Source: Acidobacteriota bacterium
Lineage (GTDB): Bacteria > Acidobacteriota > Vicinamibacteria > Vicinamibacterales > UBA8438
Length of the DNA: 64,000 bases
Reading direction: 5' to 3'
NCBI GenBank assembly: GCA_009838525.1
Contig: VXRJ01000018.1
Coordinates: 124,001-188,000, forward strand
Of the stretch, positions 37,180 to 47,538 are shown in pieces. Position numbers and translations under genes: made by a program. Position 1 is the first letter of the stretch. The number at the start of each line of letters is the position of its first letter. The notes beneath the pieces were generated by a model, which saw nothing but the letters and a program-made list of their open reading frames with translations, ran no database searches and was not told the origin of the DNA.

Positions 37180-37271
37180 GGCGAACGATTCGGACTGCGG
37201 TGCGCCGCTGTGCGGGCGTCCGCCCCCCCGGCGAGGGCTCGCGCGCCCGGCAGGGCGCGCGGAGCGGGCTG

Positions 37272-38945
<1,674 letters not shown>

Positions 38946-39239
38946 CTACTCGATCACGCCGAGGATCTCGTCCTCGCGCATGATCAGATACTCCTCGCCC
39001 TCGAGCTTGATCTCCTGGCCCGAGTACTTGCCGAACAGCACCGTGTCGCCTTCCTTGACGTCGAGCGGCGTCACCGTGCCGTCCTCCTTAACCTTTCCGT
39101 TGCCCGCGGCGATCACCTTGCCCTGCTGTGGCTTCTCCTTCGCCGTGTCGGGGATGATGATCCCGCCGACCAACTGGTCGCCTTCCTCGAGTCGCTCGAC
39201 GATGACGCGGTCATGAAGCGGACGTACCTTGACTGCCAT
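38946..39239 (-). CDS. groES: Co-chaperonin GroES
   Basis: A 97-residue GroES. It starts [20 protein letters not shown] and has the mobile loop ([20 protein letters not shown]) and the C-terminal [13 protein letters not shown]. The ATG at 39237-39239 is preferred over an upstream start eight codons earlier because homologues begin at the KVRPLHDR strand and AAGGAGCAGG precedes it. It is first in the groES-groEL operon, behind a CIRCE-like element. Confidence 0.98.
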   Translation of the reverse strand: MAVKVRPLHDRVIVERLEEGDQLVGGIIIPDTAKEKPQQGKVIAAGNGKVKEDGTVTPLDVKEGDTVLFGKYSGQEIKLEGEEYLIMREDEILGVIE

Positions 39240-39322
39240 GAAATCCTGCTCCTTTCGGTTCAACTGGCGGAATCAAACAAGACCGCCACGCGGCTGGACC
39301 CGCGTGCCTGCTCACTCTGGCG

Positions 39323-39349
39323 TTAGCACTCTCCAACCAAGACTGCCAG
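39323..39349 (-). promoter_or_regulatory. CIRCE-like operator (HrcA site) upstream of groES
   Basis: One half is a perfect TTAGCACTC (39323-39331). After a 9-nt spacer the other half is GACTGCCAG, matching GAGTGCTAA at 6 of 9 positions. The layout is the classical HrcA inverted repeat with one decayed arm. It overlaps the -10 box, as expected for repression. No hrcA gene is in the window. Confidence 0.75.
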
Positions 39350-39377
39350 TATAGCGGACAGGCGCGGAGTCGCGCAA
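39348..39377 (-). promoter_or_regulatory. groES promoter
   Basis: On the minus strand, TTGCGC (39377-39372) and TATACT (39353-39348) are 18 bp apart, about 110 nt before groES. The -10 overlaps the degenerate CIRCE arm. Confidence 0.6.
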
Positions 39378-39420
39378 GTGCCCCCGGAGCAGGCGCCGTC
39401 TTGCCCGCCGACCGCGCGGG

Positions 39421-39633
39421 CTATCCGATCCGTTTCAAACGGTAGCCAGCTATCTTCCGGGCGAGCGTGTTCCGGTGGATCCCCAGCAGGGTGGCCGCGC
39501 GCCCGACGTTTCCCTTCGACTTCTTCAGGGCGCGGCGGATGAAGTGCTTTTCGAGCTCGTTCTTCGCGTCCTCGTACAGGATTCCCTTGCTCAGCATCTC
39601 GTCGACGAGGTCGCCCAGCTCCTTATGCACCAC
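39421..39633 (-). CDS. Small Fis-type helix-turn-helix protein
   Basis: A 70-residue protein that is almost entirely the Fis/NtrC C-terminal DNA-binding domain. A short helical lead (HKELGDLVDEMLSKGILYED) is followed by LEKHFIRRALKKSKGN and the HTH VGRAATLLGIHRNTLARKI. It has no receiver or AAA+ domain. The tandem GTG GTG at 39633/39630 lies 5-8 nt after AAAGGA, which fixes the start; the longer open frame upstream runs inside purC and is not coding. It begins 14 nt after the purC stop and is probably cotranscribed with it. Its regulon is unknown. Confidence 0.8.
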   Translation of the reverse strand: MVHKELGDLVDEMLSKGILYEDAKNELEKHFIRRALKKSKGNVGRAATLLGIHRNTLARKIAGYRLKRIG

Positions 39634-39647
39634 CGCCGTCCTTTCTG

Positions 39648-40604
39648 TCAGGCGCCGCTGTCGCCTCCGGACGCATGCGCAAGTCCCTGCCCCGTCAACC
39701 GCCGGTGTGCCTCGACGTACTTCGCCCGCGTATTCGCGACCACGTCGTCCGGCAGTTCGGGAGCCGGGGGCTGCCGGTCCCACTCGATCCGGTCGAGGTA
39801 GTCACGGACGTATTGCTTGTCGAAACTGGGCTGCCCGCCTCCCGGAGCGTAGTCCGACGCGGGCCAGAACCGGGACGAATCGGGCGTAAGCGCCTCGTCG
39901 ATGAGGACGATCGCCTCGCCCCCGTCAGGGTCGTCCACCAACCCGAACTCGAACTTCGTATCGGCGACGATGATTCCGCACGATTCGGCGTGTTCCGCGC
40001 CATGCCGGTAGAGCGCCAGGGTCAGGTCGCGCAGTCGCGCCACCAGCTCGGCGCCGACTATCTCACCCGCCTCCGCCTCGGTGATGTTGATGTCGTGGCC
40101 CGTTTCCGCCTTGGTCGCCGGCGTGAAGATCGCTTCCGGGAGCCGATCCGACTCGCGCAGCCCGGCGGGTAGCTCGACGCCGCACACCCGGCCGTTCCGC
40201 TGGTATTCCTTCCAGCCGGAACCGGAGAGATAGCCCCGCGCCACGCACTCGATCGGCAGCGGCCGGGTACGCCGGACCAGCATCGACCGGCCCGCGAGCA
40301 GGTCCGCGAATGGCTGAAGCACAGCCGGAAAGGCGGCGGTGTTCATTGCCACCAGGTGGTTTGGCACGAGATCGGAGGTCCGCGCGAACCAGAAAGCAGA
40401 AAGTTGCGTCAGGACCCTTCCCTTGTCCGGGATCACCGACCCGAGGACCACGTCGTAGGCGGAGATTCGGTCGGTAGCGACCATCAACAGGTGGTCATCG
40501 CCTACCTCGAACATGTCGCGCACCTTGCCGCGACGGTGGGGGCTGACGCCGGGAAGTTCGGTTTCGTAGAGGGACTCGACGGACGGGGCGGGTGTGGACG
40601 ACAA
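39648..40604 (-). CDS. purC: SAICAR synthase (PurC)
   Basis: A 318-residue enzyme of de novo purine synthesis that joins CAIR and aspartate using ATP. Signatures are HRRGKVRDMFEVGDDHLLMV, ATDRISAYDVVLGSVIPDKG, the conserved ARGYLSGSGWKEYQ and ADTKFEFGLVD, then VLIDEALTPDSSRFW. The length matches the longer (eukaryote-like/clade II) PurC form. The TTG at 40602-40604 is supported by GGGAG nine nt upstream and by lack of other starts before the first strand. It is divergent from the flippase-like gene. Confidence 0.94.
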   Translation of the reverse strand: MSSTPAPSVESLYETELPGVSPHRRGKVRDMFEVGDDHLLMVATDRISAYDVVLGSVIPDKGRVLTQLSAFWFARTSDLVPNHLVAMNTAAFPAVLQPFADLLAGRSMLVRRTRPLPIECVARGYLSGSGWKEYQRNGRVCGVELPAGLRESDRLPEAIFTPATKAETGHDINITEAEAGEIVGAELVARLRDLTLALYRHGAEHAESCGIIVADTKFEFGLVDDPDGGEAIVLIDEALTPDSSRFWPASDYAPGGGQPSFDKQYVRDYLDRIEWDRQPPAPELPDDVVANTRAKYVEAHRRLTGQGLAHASGGDSGA

Positions 40605-40705
40605 CTTTCGGATCTCCCAGCCAGGGGCATCTGGCGAACGAAACGGCTATGTTATCCGACCGCGGGCCTGACGGCCAAAGAAAAAAAGTGTACGGTCCCC
40701 CCGCA

Positions 40706-41761
40706 ATGCGATTCCGCGTCCAGAGCCTTCTCGTGGTCGCCGTCGGCGTCGGCCTGATGGCGTATGTGTTGCGCGGCGCCCAGCTCGATCGCGTGGTCGA
40801 AGCGGTGGGCGGAGCGCGCCGCGACCTGCTGTTCCTCGCGCTTGTCGTGACGCTCCTGACGTACGTCGCCCGCGCCATCCGCTGGCGGTACCTGCTCGCG
40901 CCGGTACAACAGGTTCATTTCGGCCCGGCGCTGCGCGCCACGGTGATGGGCTTCGCGGCGACATCCGTGCTCCCGGGCCGAGTCGGTGAGATCGTGCGGC
41001 CGTGGGCGCTGGCGCGCGAGGAGCGCATGAGCGTCAGTGCCGCGCTCGCCACCGTTGTCGTGGAGCGGCTGCTGGACCTGGTGGTGATCCTGGCGATGTT
41101 CGGGATCGCGCTCGGTTTGCTCGACCCGGGTTTCGCCACCGACGAAGCGGCGCCCCTCGCGGCGGCCCGTGCCGGCGCTCTGGCGAGCGCCGCGGCAGCC
41201 GCCGTCATTCTCTGGCTGGTCTTCGCGGCCGCGGGCCATCCGGAGCGGGTCAACCGGCTCGTGGAGCGTGCGACGGAGCGACTGCCGCAGCGGTGGCGCG
41301 AGCTCGCGCGCCGGCTGTCACGCCGGTTCGTCGTCGGCCTTGGCGTGATGCGCCGGCCGCACCTGCTCCTGATCTCCACCCTCTGGTCGGTCGCGGTGTG
41401 GGCCTTGATCGCCGGCAGCATCTGGCTTGTCACGATTGCGTTCGACATCGCGATGCCGTTGACTGGAGCGGCGGTCGTCCTGCTGCTCGTTGCGGTGGGA
41501 GTGGCGGTGCCGACACCAGCCGGGATCGGGGGCTATCATGCGGCGTACCAGTTCGGGGCCACGGTCCTGTACGGGGCTCCGGCGGAAGCGGCGGCGGGTG
41601 CGGGCCTGATTGCGCACGCGTTCGCCTTTCTGCCCGTCACCATAGGTGGCATTGCCCTGATGGCGCGTGCCGGGTTGCGGATGCGGGGCATCGGCCGGAT
41701 ACTGCACGACGCGGAGCAGGAGGTCGTTCCGCCAGCGGAAGGGGAGTCGGAATCACGATGA
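40706..41761 (+). CDS. Lysylphosphatidylglycerol synthase-like flippase domain protein (UPF0104)
   Basis: A 351-residue membrane protein with about eight helices of the UPF0104/AglD family. It begins [20 protein letters not shown] and has the family signature [20 protein letters not shown] and [16 protein letters not shown]. The C-terminus has [20 protein letters not shown]. Relatives include the flippase half of MprF and glycolipid-related proteins; the lipid here is unknown. The ATG at 40706 has no Shine-Dalgarno; a TACGGT box ends 9 nt upstream. An A-rich tract (40678-40687) lies in the leader region. The stop overlaps nrdR by 4 nt. Confidence 0.85.
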   Translation: MRFRVQSLLVVAVGVGLMAYVLRGAQLDRVVEAVGGARRDLLFLALVVTLLTYVARAIRWRYLLAPVQQVHFGPALRATVMGFAATSVLPGRVGEIVRPWALAREERMSVSAALATVVVERLLDLVVILAMFGIALGLLDPGFATDEAAPLAAARAGALASAAAAAVILWLVFAAAGHPERVNRLVERATERLPQRWRELARRLSRRFVVGLGVMRRPHLLLISTLWSVAVWALIAGSIWLVTIAFDIAMPLTGAAVVLLLVAVGVAVPTPAGIGGYHAAYQFGATVLYGAPAEAAAGAGLIAHAFAFLPVTIGGIALMARAGLRMRGIGRILHDAEQEVVPPAEGESESR

Positions 41762-42216
41762 GATGTCCGTTCTGCGGCCACGCCGACAGCAAGGTCGTCG
41801 ATTCCCGCGAGACGAAGGAGGGCGATGCCATCCGCCGCCGCCGCGAGTGCGCCGGATGCGGCCGCCGTTTCACGAGCTACGAGCGGATAGACCCGATCCA
41901 GTACATGGTTATCAAGAAGGACGGCCGGCGAGAGCCGTTCGACCGCGGCCGGGTGATTGCCGGCATGCTGAAGGCGTGCGAAAAGCGCCCCGTGTCGCCT
42001 TCCCAGCTTGAAGCGGTGGCGGATCAACTCGAAGGCATGCTGCACGACCGCAACGAAAAGGAGGTGCCGACCGAGGATGTCGGCGCCTTCGTGATGGAAC
42101 GGCTTCGATCGCTGGATCAAGTCGCCTACGTTCGGTTCGCCTCCGTCTATCGCGAATTCCGTGACGTCGACGAGTTCATGACGGAACTCAAGTCGCTGCT
42201 CGAATCGCGGGAGTGA
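41758..42216 (+). CDS. nrdR: Transcriptional repressor NrdR
   Basis: A 152-residue regulator that represses ribonucleotide reductase genes according to ATP/dATP levels. The N-terminal zinc ribbon has four cysteines (CPFCGH and CAGCGRRF) and [19 protein letters not shown]. The ATP-cone domain (~49-140) includes [20 protein letters not shown]. The C-terminal half ends [17 protein letters not shown]. The ATG at 41758 overlaps the upstream stop. It is convergent with ftcD: the 3' ends overlap by 29 nt. Confidence 0.96.
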   Translation: MRCPFCGHADSKVVDSRETKEGDAIRRRRECAGCGRRFTSYERIDPIQYMVIKKDGRREPFDRGRVIAGMLKACEKRPVSPSQLEAVADQLEGMLHDRNEKEVPTEDVGAFVMERLRSLDQVAYVRFASVYREFRDVDEFMTELKSLLESRE

Positions 42217-43114
42217 CCGGGCGGGCCGTGGCTGCGAGCCGCGCTTCGATCGTCTGATCCGGTCGCACGTGGCGACCCGATTCAGCAGCCGCCATCGGCG
42301 CCAGCCCCACCAGTTCCGTGCCCGCGACCGCGATTCCGCGTGCCGCCGCCTCTTCCGTTACCCGCACCACCGCGGTGGAGATGGATGTCCGCCGGTGATC
42401 GGTCAGGTTCATCGAGACCTGCACCGGTGCGCCCTCCCGTTCCGCCAGTCGCAACCCGAGCGCCTGGACGGCCGGCAGTCCACCGTCTCGTTCCCGCACC
42501 GCACGGGCAATGGCCCGCGCTGCGTCGATATCGGCGGACGCCAGATTCACGTTGAAGGCAATGAGGGGCCCACGGGCGCCAAACGCGGCCGCGCCGGCGG
42601 TGGGATGCGGCCGGGCGGGGCCATGATCGGGAGCCCATTCCGGCGCGCGCAGCTTCGCGGCCAGACCCTCGAAGCCTCCGCGGCGGATCTGGTTGAGCTG
42701 CTGCCGCTCGGAGCTCCCCGCCGCTTCCGCGTAGAGATAGGTCGGGAGGTCGAACCGGGCGGCGACTTCGGCGGCGGTATCGCGAGCCAGGCCGATGCAG
42801 GCCGCCATCGGCATGTCGCCCAGCGGAACGAACGGAACGACATCGACGGCGCCGATGCGAGGGTGCGCGCCGGCGTGACCGCGCAGGTCGATTCGTGTGA
42901 TCGCGGCATCGAACAGGCGGAAGATCGCCTCGCGCAGAGACATCGCCGTACCCGCCAGTGTGAGGACGGAACGATGATGCGACCTATCCGAGGAACAATC
43001 GAGCAGCGCGATGCCCGGGACGCCTGCCGCGGCGGCCACGATCGCGCGGACGGTGTCGGGGCGCCGCCCCTCGCTGATGTTCGGAATCGCTTCGATGAAT
43101 GGCGCAGGGGACAC
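42188..43114 (-). CDS. ftcD: Glutamate formimidoyltransferase
   Basis: A 308-residue FtcD N-terminal/intermediate-type enzyme that moves the formimino group from formiminoglutamate to tetrahydrofolate in histidine breakdown. Motifs are [27 protein letters not shown] with active-site histidine region, [20 protein letters not shown] and [12 protein letters not shown]. The cyclodeaminase domain is absent, as in many bacteria. The start is taken at the GTG 43112-43114 ([12 protein letters not shown]); the open frame upstream overlaps the divergent RDD gene. No other hut genes are nearby. Confidence 0.9.
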   Translation of the reverse strand: MSPAPFIEAIPNISEGRRPDTVRAIVAAAAGVPGIALLDCSSDRSHHRSVLTLAGTAMSLREAIFRLFDAAITRIDLRGHAGAHPRIGAVDVVPFVPLGDMPMAACIGLARDTAAEVAARFDLPTYLYAEAAGSSERQQLNQIRRGGFEGLAAKLRAPEWAPDHGPARPHPTAGAAAFGARGPLIAFNVNLASADIDAARAIARAVRERDGGLPAVQALGLRLAEREGAPVQVSMNLTDHRRTSISTAVVRVTEEAAARGIAVAGTELVGLAPMAAAESGRHVRPDQTIEARLAATARPVTPAIRAAT

Positions 43115-43120
43115 TCCGTC

Positions 43121-43126
43121 TATAAT
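43121..43126 (+). promoter_or_regulatory. TATAAT -10 box between divergent ftcD and RDD gene
   Basis: A perfect TATAAT on the plus strand lies 31 nt before the RDD gene ATG at 43158. On the minus strand the same spot reads CATTAT, ending 7 nt before the ftcD GTG. No clear -35 is seen on either side. Confidence 0.5.
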
Positions 43127-43157
43127 GGCAGCGTTTCGTTCCTCCCCGCTCTCTGCA

Positions 43158-43742
43158 ATGACGTGTCCTGCCTGCGGGGATCCCACCGACGGCGTGAGAG
43201 GTGTGTGTCCCGTTTGTGGTGCGCCGCGACCGGAGGCGCAGGACGGGGGGGAAACCTCGGAACCGGCGATACCCCCGCGGCGGGCTCGTCGCGGTGCGGT
43301 CCGGTCGTCGCTGCCGCTGTTTCCTTCCCGGTCGGCACGTCGCCAGGCGTCGTCGGACCGGCTTCGCCGGCTGGCCCGGACGAAACGGTCCTCGGAGCCG
43401 ACGCCCGATCCGATCGTCGCGGAACTTGACTTCGAGACGGAGGGGGCAGGCCCCGACGCCAGCGGGGGGAGCCGGGCTACCATCGGGCTGATCCGCCGGC
43501 TCGTCGCCGCGGTCATCGACGCCGGCATTCTGCTGGCGATGGACGCGGCCGTGGTGGCGCTGACGCTCCGTGCGGCGGGGTTGCCGATTGACGATCTCGC
43601 GGCCCTGCCGCTTCTGCCGCTCGCCGGGTTCCTGATCCTCCTCGACGCGGGGTACCTCGCGGCGTTCCTGGTACTTGCCGGCCAGACGGTGGGCGAGTTG
43701 GCTGCCGGCGTGCCGGTTCGGGTCGCGGGCGAAGCGCAGTGA
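43158..43742 (+). CDS. RDD family membrane protein with N-terminal zinc ribbon
   Basis: A 194-residue protein. The N-terminus is a four-cysteine zinc ribbon (MTCPACGDP and GVCPVCGAPRPE). A ~70-residue basic disordered linker (RRARRGAVRSS, RLRRLARTKRSS) follows. The C-terminal RDD domain has two or three helices (GLIRRLVAAVIDAGILLAMD and LLPLAGFLILLDAGYLAAFL) and the GQTVGELAAGVPV signature. RDD proteins are poorly characterised; some are linked to ion transport. The ATG at 43158 puts the cysteines at the very start; an in-frame ATG at 43125 overlaps the -10 box and is unlikely. It overlaps pgpA by 4 nt. Confidence 0.82.
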   Translation: MTCPACGDPTDGVRGVCPVCGAPRPEAQDGGETSEPAIPPRRARRGAVRSSLPLFPSRSARRQASSDRLRRLARTKRSSEPTPDPIVAELDFETEGAGPDASGGSRATIGLIRRLVAAVIDAGILLAMDAAVVALTLRAAGLPIDDLAALPLLPLAGFLILLDAGYLAAFLVLAGQTVGELAAGVPVRVAGEAQ

Positions 43743-44218
43743 CCTCATCCCTCCGCCGCATGGCGCTACTCGTCTCCTCTGCGGGCCCGGCCGGCCACGT
43801 GCCGGTGGCTCCCGGCACCGCCGGATCGGTCGTCGGCGTCGCCCTGTGGCTGCTGGTGCGCGCCGCGGAGACTCCGGCCCTCGAGGGGTTTGTCGTGGTG
43901 GCGGTGCTTGCTGTCGGGGTCTGGTCGGCGACGGTTACCGAGGAGCACTGCGGGAGGTCAGATCCGGGTGTGGTCGTGATCGACGAAGTGGCCGGGATGT
44001 TGATTGCCTGTTTCTGGCTGCCGCTGGGAACGGTTGGGGTTATCGCGGCGTTCTTCGCGTTCCGGCTGTTCGATATCGTGAAGCCGTACCCCGCCGGCGC
44101 GGCCGAGCGGTTGCCGGGCGGTTGGGGAATCATGGCGGACGACGTGGTGGCCGGCCTCTATGCCTACGCCATGGTCAGACTGTTGATCTGGCTGGCGCCG
44201 GACGTGATGCTCGGATGA
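43739..44218 (+). CDS. pgpA: Phosphatidylglycerophosphatase A
   Basis: A 159-residue membrane phosphatase converting phosphatidylglycerophosphate to phosphatidylglycerol. The signature residues are VPVAPGTAGSVVG, DPGVVVIDEVAGMLIA, FRLFDIVKPYPA and GGWGIMADDVVAGLYA. Three hydrophobic segments are visible. The GTG start overlaps the RDD gene stop, and the stop overlaps cinA (ATGATG junction). The pgpA-cinA order is common in bacteria. Confidence 0.93.
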   Translation: MTSSLRRMALLVSSAGPAGHVPVAPGTAGSVVGVALWLLVRAAETPALEGFVVVAVLAVGVWSATVTEEHCGRSDPGVVVIDEVAGMLIACFWLPLGTVGVIAAFFAFRLFDIVKPYPAGAAERLPGGWGIMADDVVAGLYAYAMVRLLIWLAPDVMLG

Positions 44219-45489
44219 TGACCACGGCCGCGGTTGTCGCTGTCGGGTCGGAACTGCTGACGCCGCACAAGACCGACACCAACTCGCTGTTCATCGCCGA
44301 CGGTCTCGCCACGATTGGGGTCCGTCTGCTGCAGAAGATGGTGGTCGGCGACGAGCCGGAGGGGCTGACCGAGGCGCTGCGATACGCGACGCGGCTCGCC
44401 GACCTGGTGGTCGTGACGGGTGGCCTCGGGCCGACCGCCGACGACCTGACGCGCGAGACCGTCGCTGCCCACTTCGGTCTGCCGCTCGAGGAATCGGCCG
44501 AGGTTGTCGAAGCGATGCGGGCCAGGTTCGCGGCCCGCGGTCTCGAGATGCCGGCAATCAACCGCCGTCAGGCGCAGGTGCCGCGGGGCGCCACGGTGCT
44601 TCCGAATGCCCGCGGCACCGCGCCGGGACTCTGGATCGCCGAGGCGACGGGGCGGGTACTCCTGTTGCCTGGACCGCCGCGGGAGTTGCGGCCGATGTTC
44701 GAACAGTTCGTCGCTCACCATCTCGCGCCCGAGGCGGGCGGCAGGCGTCTCTACCGCCGGATGATCCGGACGGCCGGACGGACCGAATCCCATCTCGACA
44801 CGATCGCGGGTCCCATCTATGGGCCCTGGCAGGGCCGGCCGGAGCCGATAGAAACCACGATCCTCGCCACGCTCGGCCAGATCGACATTCACCTCTCGCT
44901 CGTGGCGGAGGATCCGGCGACCGGCGAGCGGACCCTCGACGACGCGGTGGCGCAACTGACCGCGGCGCTCGGCAGGGCCGTGGTCAGCACGGACGGCCGG
45001 TCGCTACCGGCGGTCGTGGGTGGGCTGCTCGCGGAGCGGGGCGCCCGGCTCGCCGTTGCGGAGTCGTGCACCGGCGGGCTGATTGCGTCACGCCTGACCG
45101 ACGTGCCAGGGAGCTCGGCCTACGTCCAGGCCGGGTGGGTGTTGTACAGCAACGAGGCCAAGGTCGCTCTGGGCGTCGATGCCTCGCTGATCCTGGAGCA
45201 TGGCGCGGTGAGCGAACCGGTGGCCGAGGCGATGGCGGTCGCCGCGCGCCGCGCCGCCGATGTTGACTATGGGCTGGCCGTCACCGGGATTGCCGGGCCG
45301 GGCGGAGCGACGCGAGGCAAGCCGATTGGCACGGTTTGCCTGGCGCTCGCGGGCCCCGCCGCGCCGCCGCGCGTCCGCCGCGTGCAGGTTCCCGGCGAGC
45401 GGGAGCGTGTGAAGTTCCAGGCGTCGCAGGCGGCCCTCGATCTCCTCCGCCGCAGCCTGCTTCGGGATGCGCCGCACGACGCGGCGTGA
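44215..45489 (+). CDS. cinA: CinA family protein (NMN amidohydrolase/ADP-ribose pyrophosphatase)
   Basis: A 424-residue CinA. The N-terminal molybdopterin-binding-like domain (1-~170) has VGSELLTPHKTDTNSLFIAD and TGGLGPTADDLTRETVA. The C-terminal CinA/PncC domain (~265-415) has LAVAESCTGGLIASRLTDVP, the catalytic Ser region, and YGLAVTGIAGPGGATRGKPI. Family members recycle NMN and act on ADP-ribose. The ATG at 44215 overlaps the pgpA stop; the next ATG (44218) is equally possible. Confidence 0.94.
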   Translation: MMTTAAVVAVGSELLTPHKTDTNSLFIADGLATIGVRLLQKMVVGDEPEGLTEALRYATRLADLVVVTGGLGPTADDLTRETVAAHFGLPLEESAEVVEAMRARFAARGLEMPAINRRQAQVPRGATVLPNARGTAPGLWIAEATGRVLLLPGPPRELRPMFEQFVAHHLAPEAGGRRLYRRMIRTAGRTESHLDTIAGPIYGPWQGRPEPIETTILATLGQIDIHLSLVAEDPATGERTLDDAVAQLTAALGRAVVSTDGRSLPAVVGGLLAERGARLAVAESCTGGLIASRLTDVPGSSAYVQAGWVLYSNEAKVALGVDASLILEHGAVSEPVAEAMAVAARRAADVDYGLAVTGIAGPGGATRGKPIGTVCLALAGPAAPPRVRRVQVPGERERVKFQASQAALDLLRRSLLRDAPHDAA

Positions 45490-45501
45490 AGTTGAATCGG
45501 T

Positions 45502-45507
45502 CATACT
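45502..45507 (+). promoter_or_regulatory. -10-like box close to the gpsA start
   Basis: CATACT ends 9 nt before the gpsA ATG with no Shine-Dalgarno in between. If used, the leader would be about 2-3 nt. Confidence 0.35.
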
Positions 45508-45516
45508 CCGCACGGT

Positions 45517-46542
45517 ATGCGCGAGATTCGTAGCGGGCCGGTTGCGGTCCTTGGCTCCGGTGGTTGGGGAACCGCACTGGCGGTCCACCTTGCCCGCGCT
45601 GGCCGCGAGGTCCGCCTCTGGGGGCGCGATCCGGCTCTGATCGAGCGGATGTGTGCGAGTAGCGCAAACCCCGTGTACCTCCCCGACGTCGAACTGCCTG
45701 TAGGGGTCGCGCCGACCGGCGAGATCGGCGCCGCGGTTGCGGGCGCCACCTACGTCGTCGTTGCCGCGCCGTCGCACGGCGTGCGCGCCGTGGTCCGTAG
45801 GGCCGCGCCGGCGATCGATCCCGACGCGGTCCTGATCAGCGCCGCGAAGGGAATCGAGGACGGCACGCTCCTCCGGATGTCGCAGGTGATTGCGGCGGAG
45901 GTGTGCAGCGACGGAGATGGGCCGGCGGTGACCGTCCTGTCCGGTCCCAGTTTTGCTGCCGAGGTGGCGCGCGGTGCGCCTACCGCGGTGGCGGTAGCGG
46001 GCCGTTCGCCCGACGCCGTAGGGGCGGTCCAGCACGACTTTCGTTCCGACTCTTTCCGCCTCTATGCGAGCGACGATGTCATTGGCGTCGAGATCGGCGG
46101 CGCGATGAAAAACGTGATCGCCATCGCGGCGGGGGCGGTGGAGTCGCTCGGTCTTGGCCACAATGCCCGCTCGGCGCTCATCACGCGAGGCCTCGCCGAG
46201 ATCTCGCGGCTGGCGTGTGCGCTGGGCGGCCGGCGGGAGACGCTTGCCGGGTTGAGCGGGCTGGGCGACCTGGTGCTCACCTGCACCGGGGGCCTGAGCA
46301 GGAATCGCCGCGTGGGCATGGAGTTGGGGAAGGGCCGGACCCTCGAGGCCCTGATGGCTGGGATGCAGATGGTGGCCGAGGGCATCCGGACGACGGGTGT
46401 CGCCCTGGAACTGGGGCGTCGCGAAGCGGTGGAAATGCCCATCACGGCGGAGATGGCGGAGGTGCTGGGGGGACGCCGCACGCCCCGCGAGGCGGTGGAG
46501 GAACTGATGCTGCGACGACAACGGACGGAGCTGGACGCGTGA
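45517..46542 (+). CDS. gpsA: NAD(P)H-dependent glycerol-3-phosphate dehydrogenase
   Basis: A 341-residue enzyme that reduces dihydroxyacetone phosphate to sn-glycerol-3-phosphate for phospholipid synthesis. It has the Rossmann start VAVLGSGGWGTALAVHLARA, SAAKGIEDGTLLRMSQ, SGPSFAAEVARGAPTA and the catalytic-lysine segment GGAMKNVIAIAAG, with LAGLSGLGDLVLTCTG near the C-terminus. The stop overlaps ftsY by one base (TGATG). It lies near pgpA, fitting a phospholipid theme. Confidence 0.95.
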   Translation: MREIRSGPVAVLGSGGWGTALAVHLARAGREVRLWGRDPALIERMCASSANPVYLPDVELPVGVAPTGEIGAAVAGATYVVVAAPSHGVRAVVRRAAPAIDPDAVLISAAKGIEDGTLLRMSQVIAAEVCSDGDGPAVTVLSGPSFAAEVARGAPTAVAVAGRSPDAVGAVQHDFRSDSFRLYASDDVIGVEIGGAMKNVIAIAAGAVESLGLGHNARSALITRGLAEISRLACALGGRRETLAGLSGLGDLVLTCTGGLSRNRRVGMELGKGRTLEALMAGMQMVAEGIRTTGVALELGRREAVEMPITAEMAEVLGGRRTPREAVEELMLRRQRTELDA

Positions 46543-47534
46543 TGTCCAGTCCTCTGGGCCGTCTGCGAGCCGGCCTGCGGCGGACGGCAACGGCCTGGGC
46601 GTCGCGCTTCGGAGCGCTGGCGAGAGAAGAGCCCCTGGCAGCCGGTGCGCCGCCGGCTGGCGACCCGCCCGATGGGGCGATTCTGGAGGCGCTGGAGGAA
46701 CTGCTGATCGAGGCGGACGTGGGCGTTCGGGCGGCCGATCGCATCGTCTCGCGGATTCGCCAGGGCGAGGATGGCGGCGGCCCCGGCGTGGAGGTGCGGG
46801 AGCGTGTGAAGCGCGAGATCCGCCGGATCCTGGCCGGGACGGATGCCGGCGTGAACGGCGGTGACCCGCGGCGCGCGCCGGATCGTGAACGCGACGCCGC
46901 GCGCGCGACGCGAACCCCGTGGGTCGTGCTGGTGGTCGGCGTAAACGGCACGGGAAAGACCACGACGGTAGGAAAGCTGGCCCACCGCTTCCGCGCGGAG
47001 GGGGCGTCGCCCCTCATCTGCGCCGCCGACACCTTCCGCGCCGCGGCGGTGGAGCAGGTGGCGGCCTGGGCGGAGCGAGCGTCGGTCGACATCGTCCGGG
47101 CCGGAGCCAACGCCGATCCGGCGGCGGTGGTGTTCGATGCCATTCAGGCGGGATGTGCGCGTGGCCGCGACGTCGTGCTCGTCGACACCGCGGGACGGCT
47201 TCATACGCGAGCCGACCTGATGGGTGAGCTTGCCAAGATCCGGCGGGTGGCCGGACGGGCGCTCGCCGGCGCGCCGCACGAGGTGTTGCTGGTGCTGGAC
47301 GCCACCGTGGGTCAGAACGGCGTCGCGCAGGCGCGTACTTTCCTCGAGTCGGCGGACATCACAGGAATCGTCCTGACGAAGCTGGATGGCACCGCCAAGG
47401 GCGGCGTCGCGGTGGCGATCGGAGCCGACCTGGGTCTTCCGATCCGCTACGTCGGTGTCGGCGAAGGGATCGACGACCTCGTTCCCTTCTCCGCGGACGA
47501 GTACGTGGACGCTCTCTTCGAACGGGCCTGGTGA
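46542..47534 (+). CDS. ftsY: Signal recognition particle receptor FtsY
   Basis: A 330-residue SRP GTPase. The usual long acidic A-domain is missing: only ~45 residues precede the N domain (LEALEELLIEADVGVRAADR). The G domain has P-loop [58 protein letters not shown] and LTKLDGTAKGGVAVAI. An Arg/Gly-rich linker (GVNGGDPRRAPDRERDAARA) separates N and G. It pairs functionally with Ffh, encoded 3.2 kb downstream. Confidence 0.95.
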   Translation: MSSPLGRLRAGLRRTATAWASRFGALAREEPLAAGAPPAGDPPDGAILEALEELLIEADVGVRAADRIVSRIRQGEDGGGPGVEVRERVKREIRRILAGTDAGVNGGDPRRAPDRERDAARATRTPWVVLVVGVNGTGKTTTVGKLAHRFRAEGASPLICAADTFRAAAVEQVAAWAERASVDIVRAGANADPAAVVFDAIQAGCARGRDVVLVDTAGRLHTRADLMGELAKIRRVAGRALAGAPHEVLLVLDATVGQNGVAQARTFLESADITGIVLTKLDGTAKGGVAVAIGADLGLPIRYVGVGEGIDDLVPFSADEYVDALFERAW

Positions 47535-47538
47535 GGGG

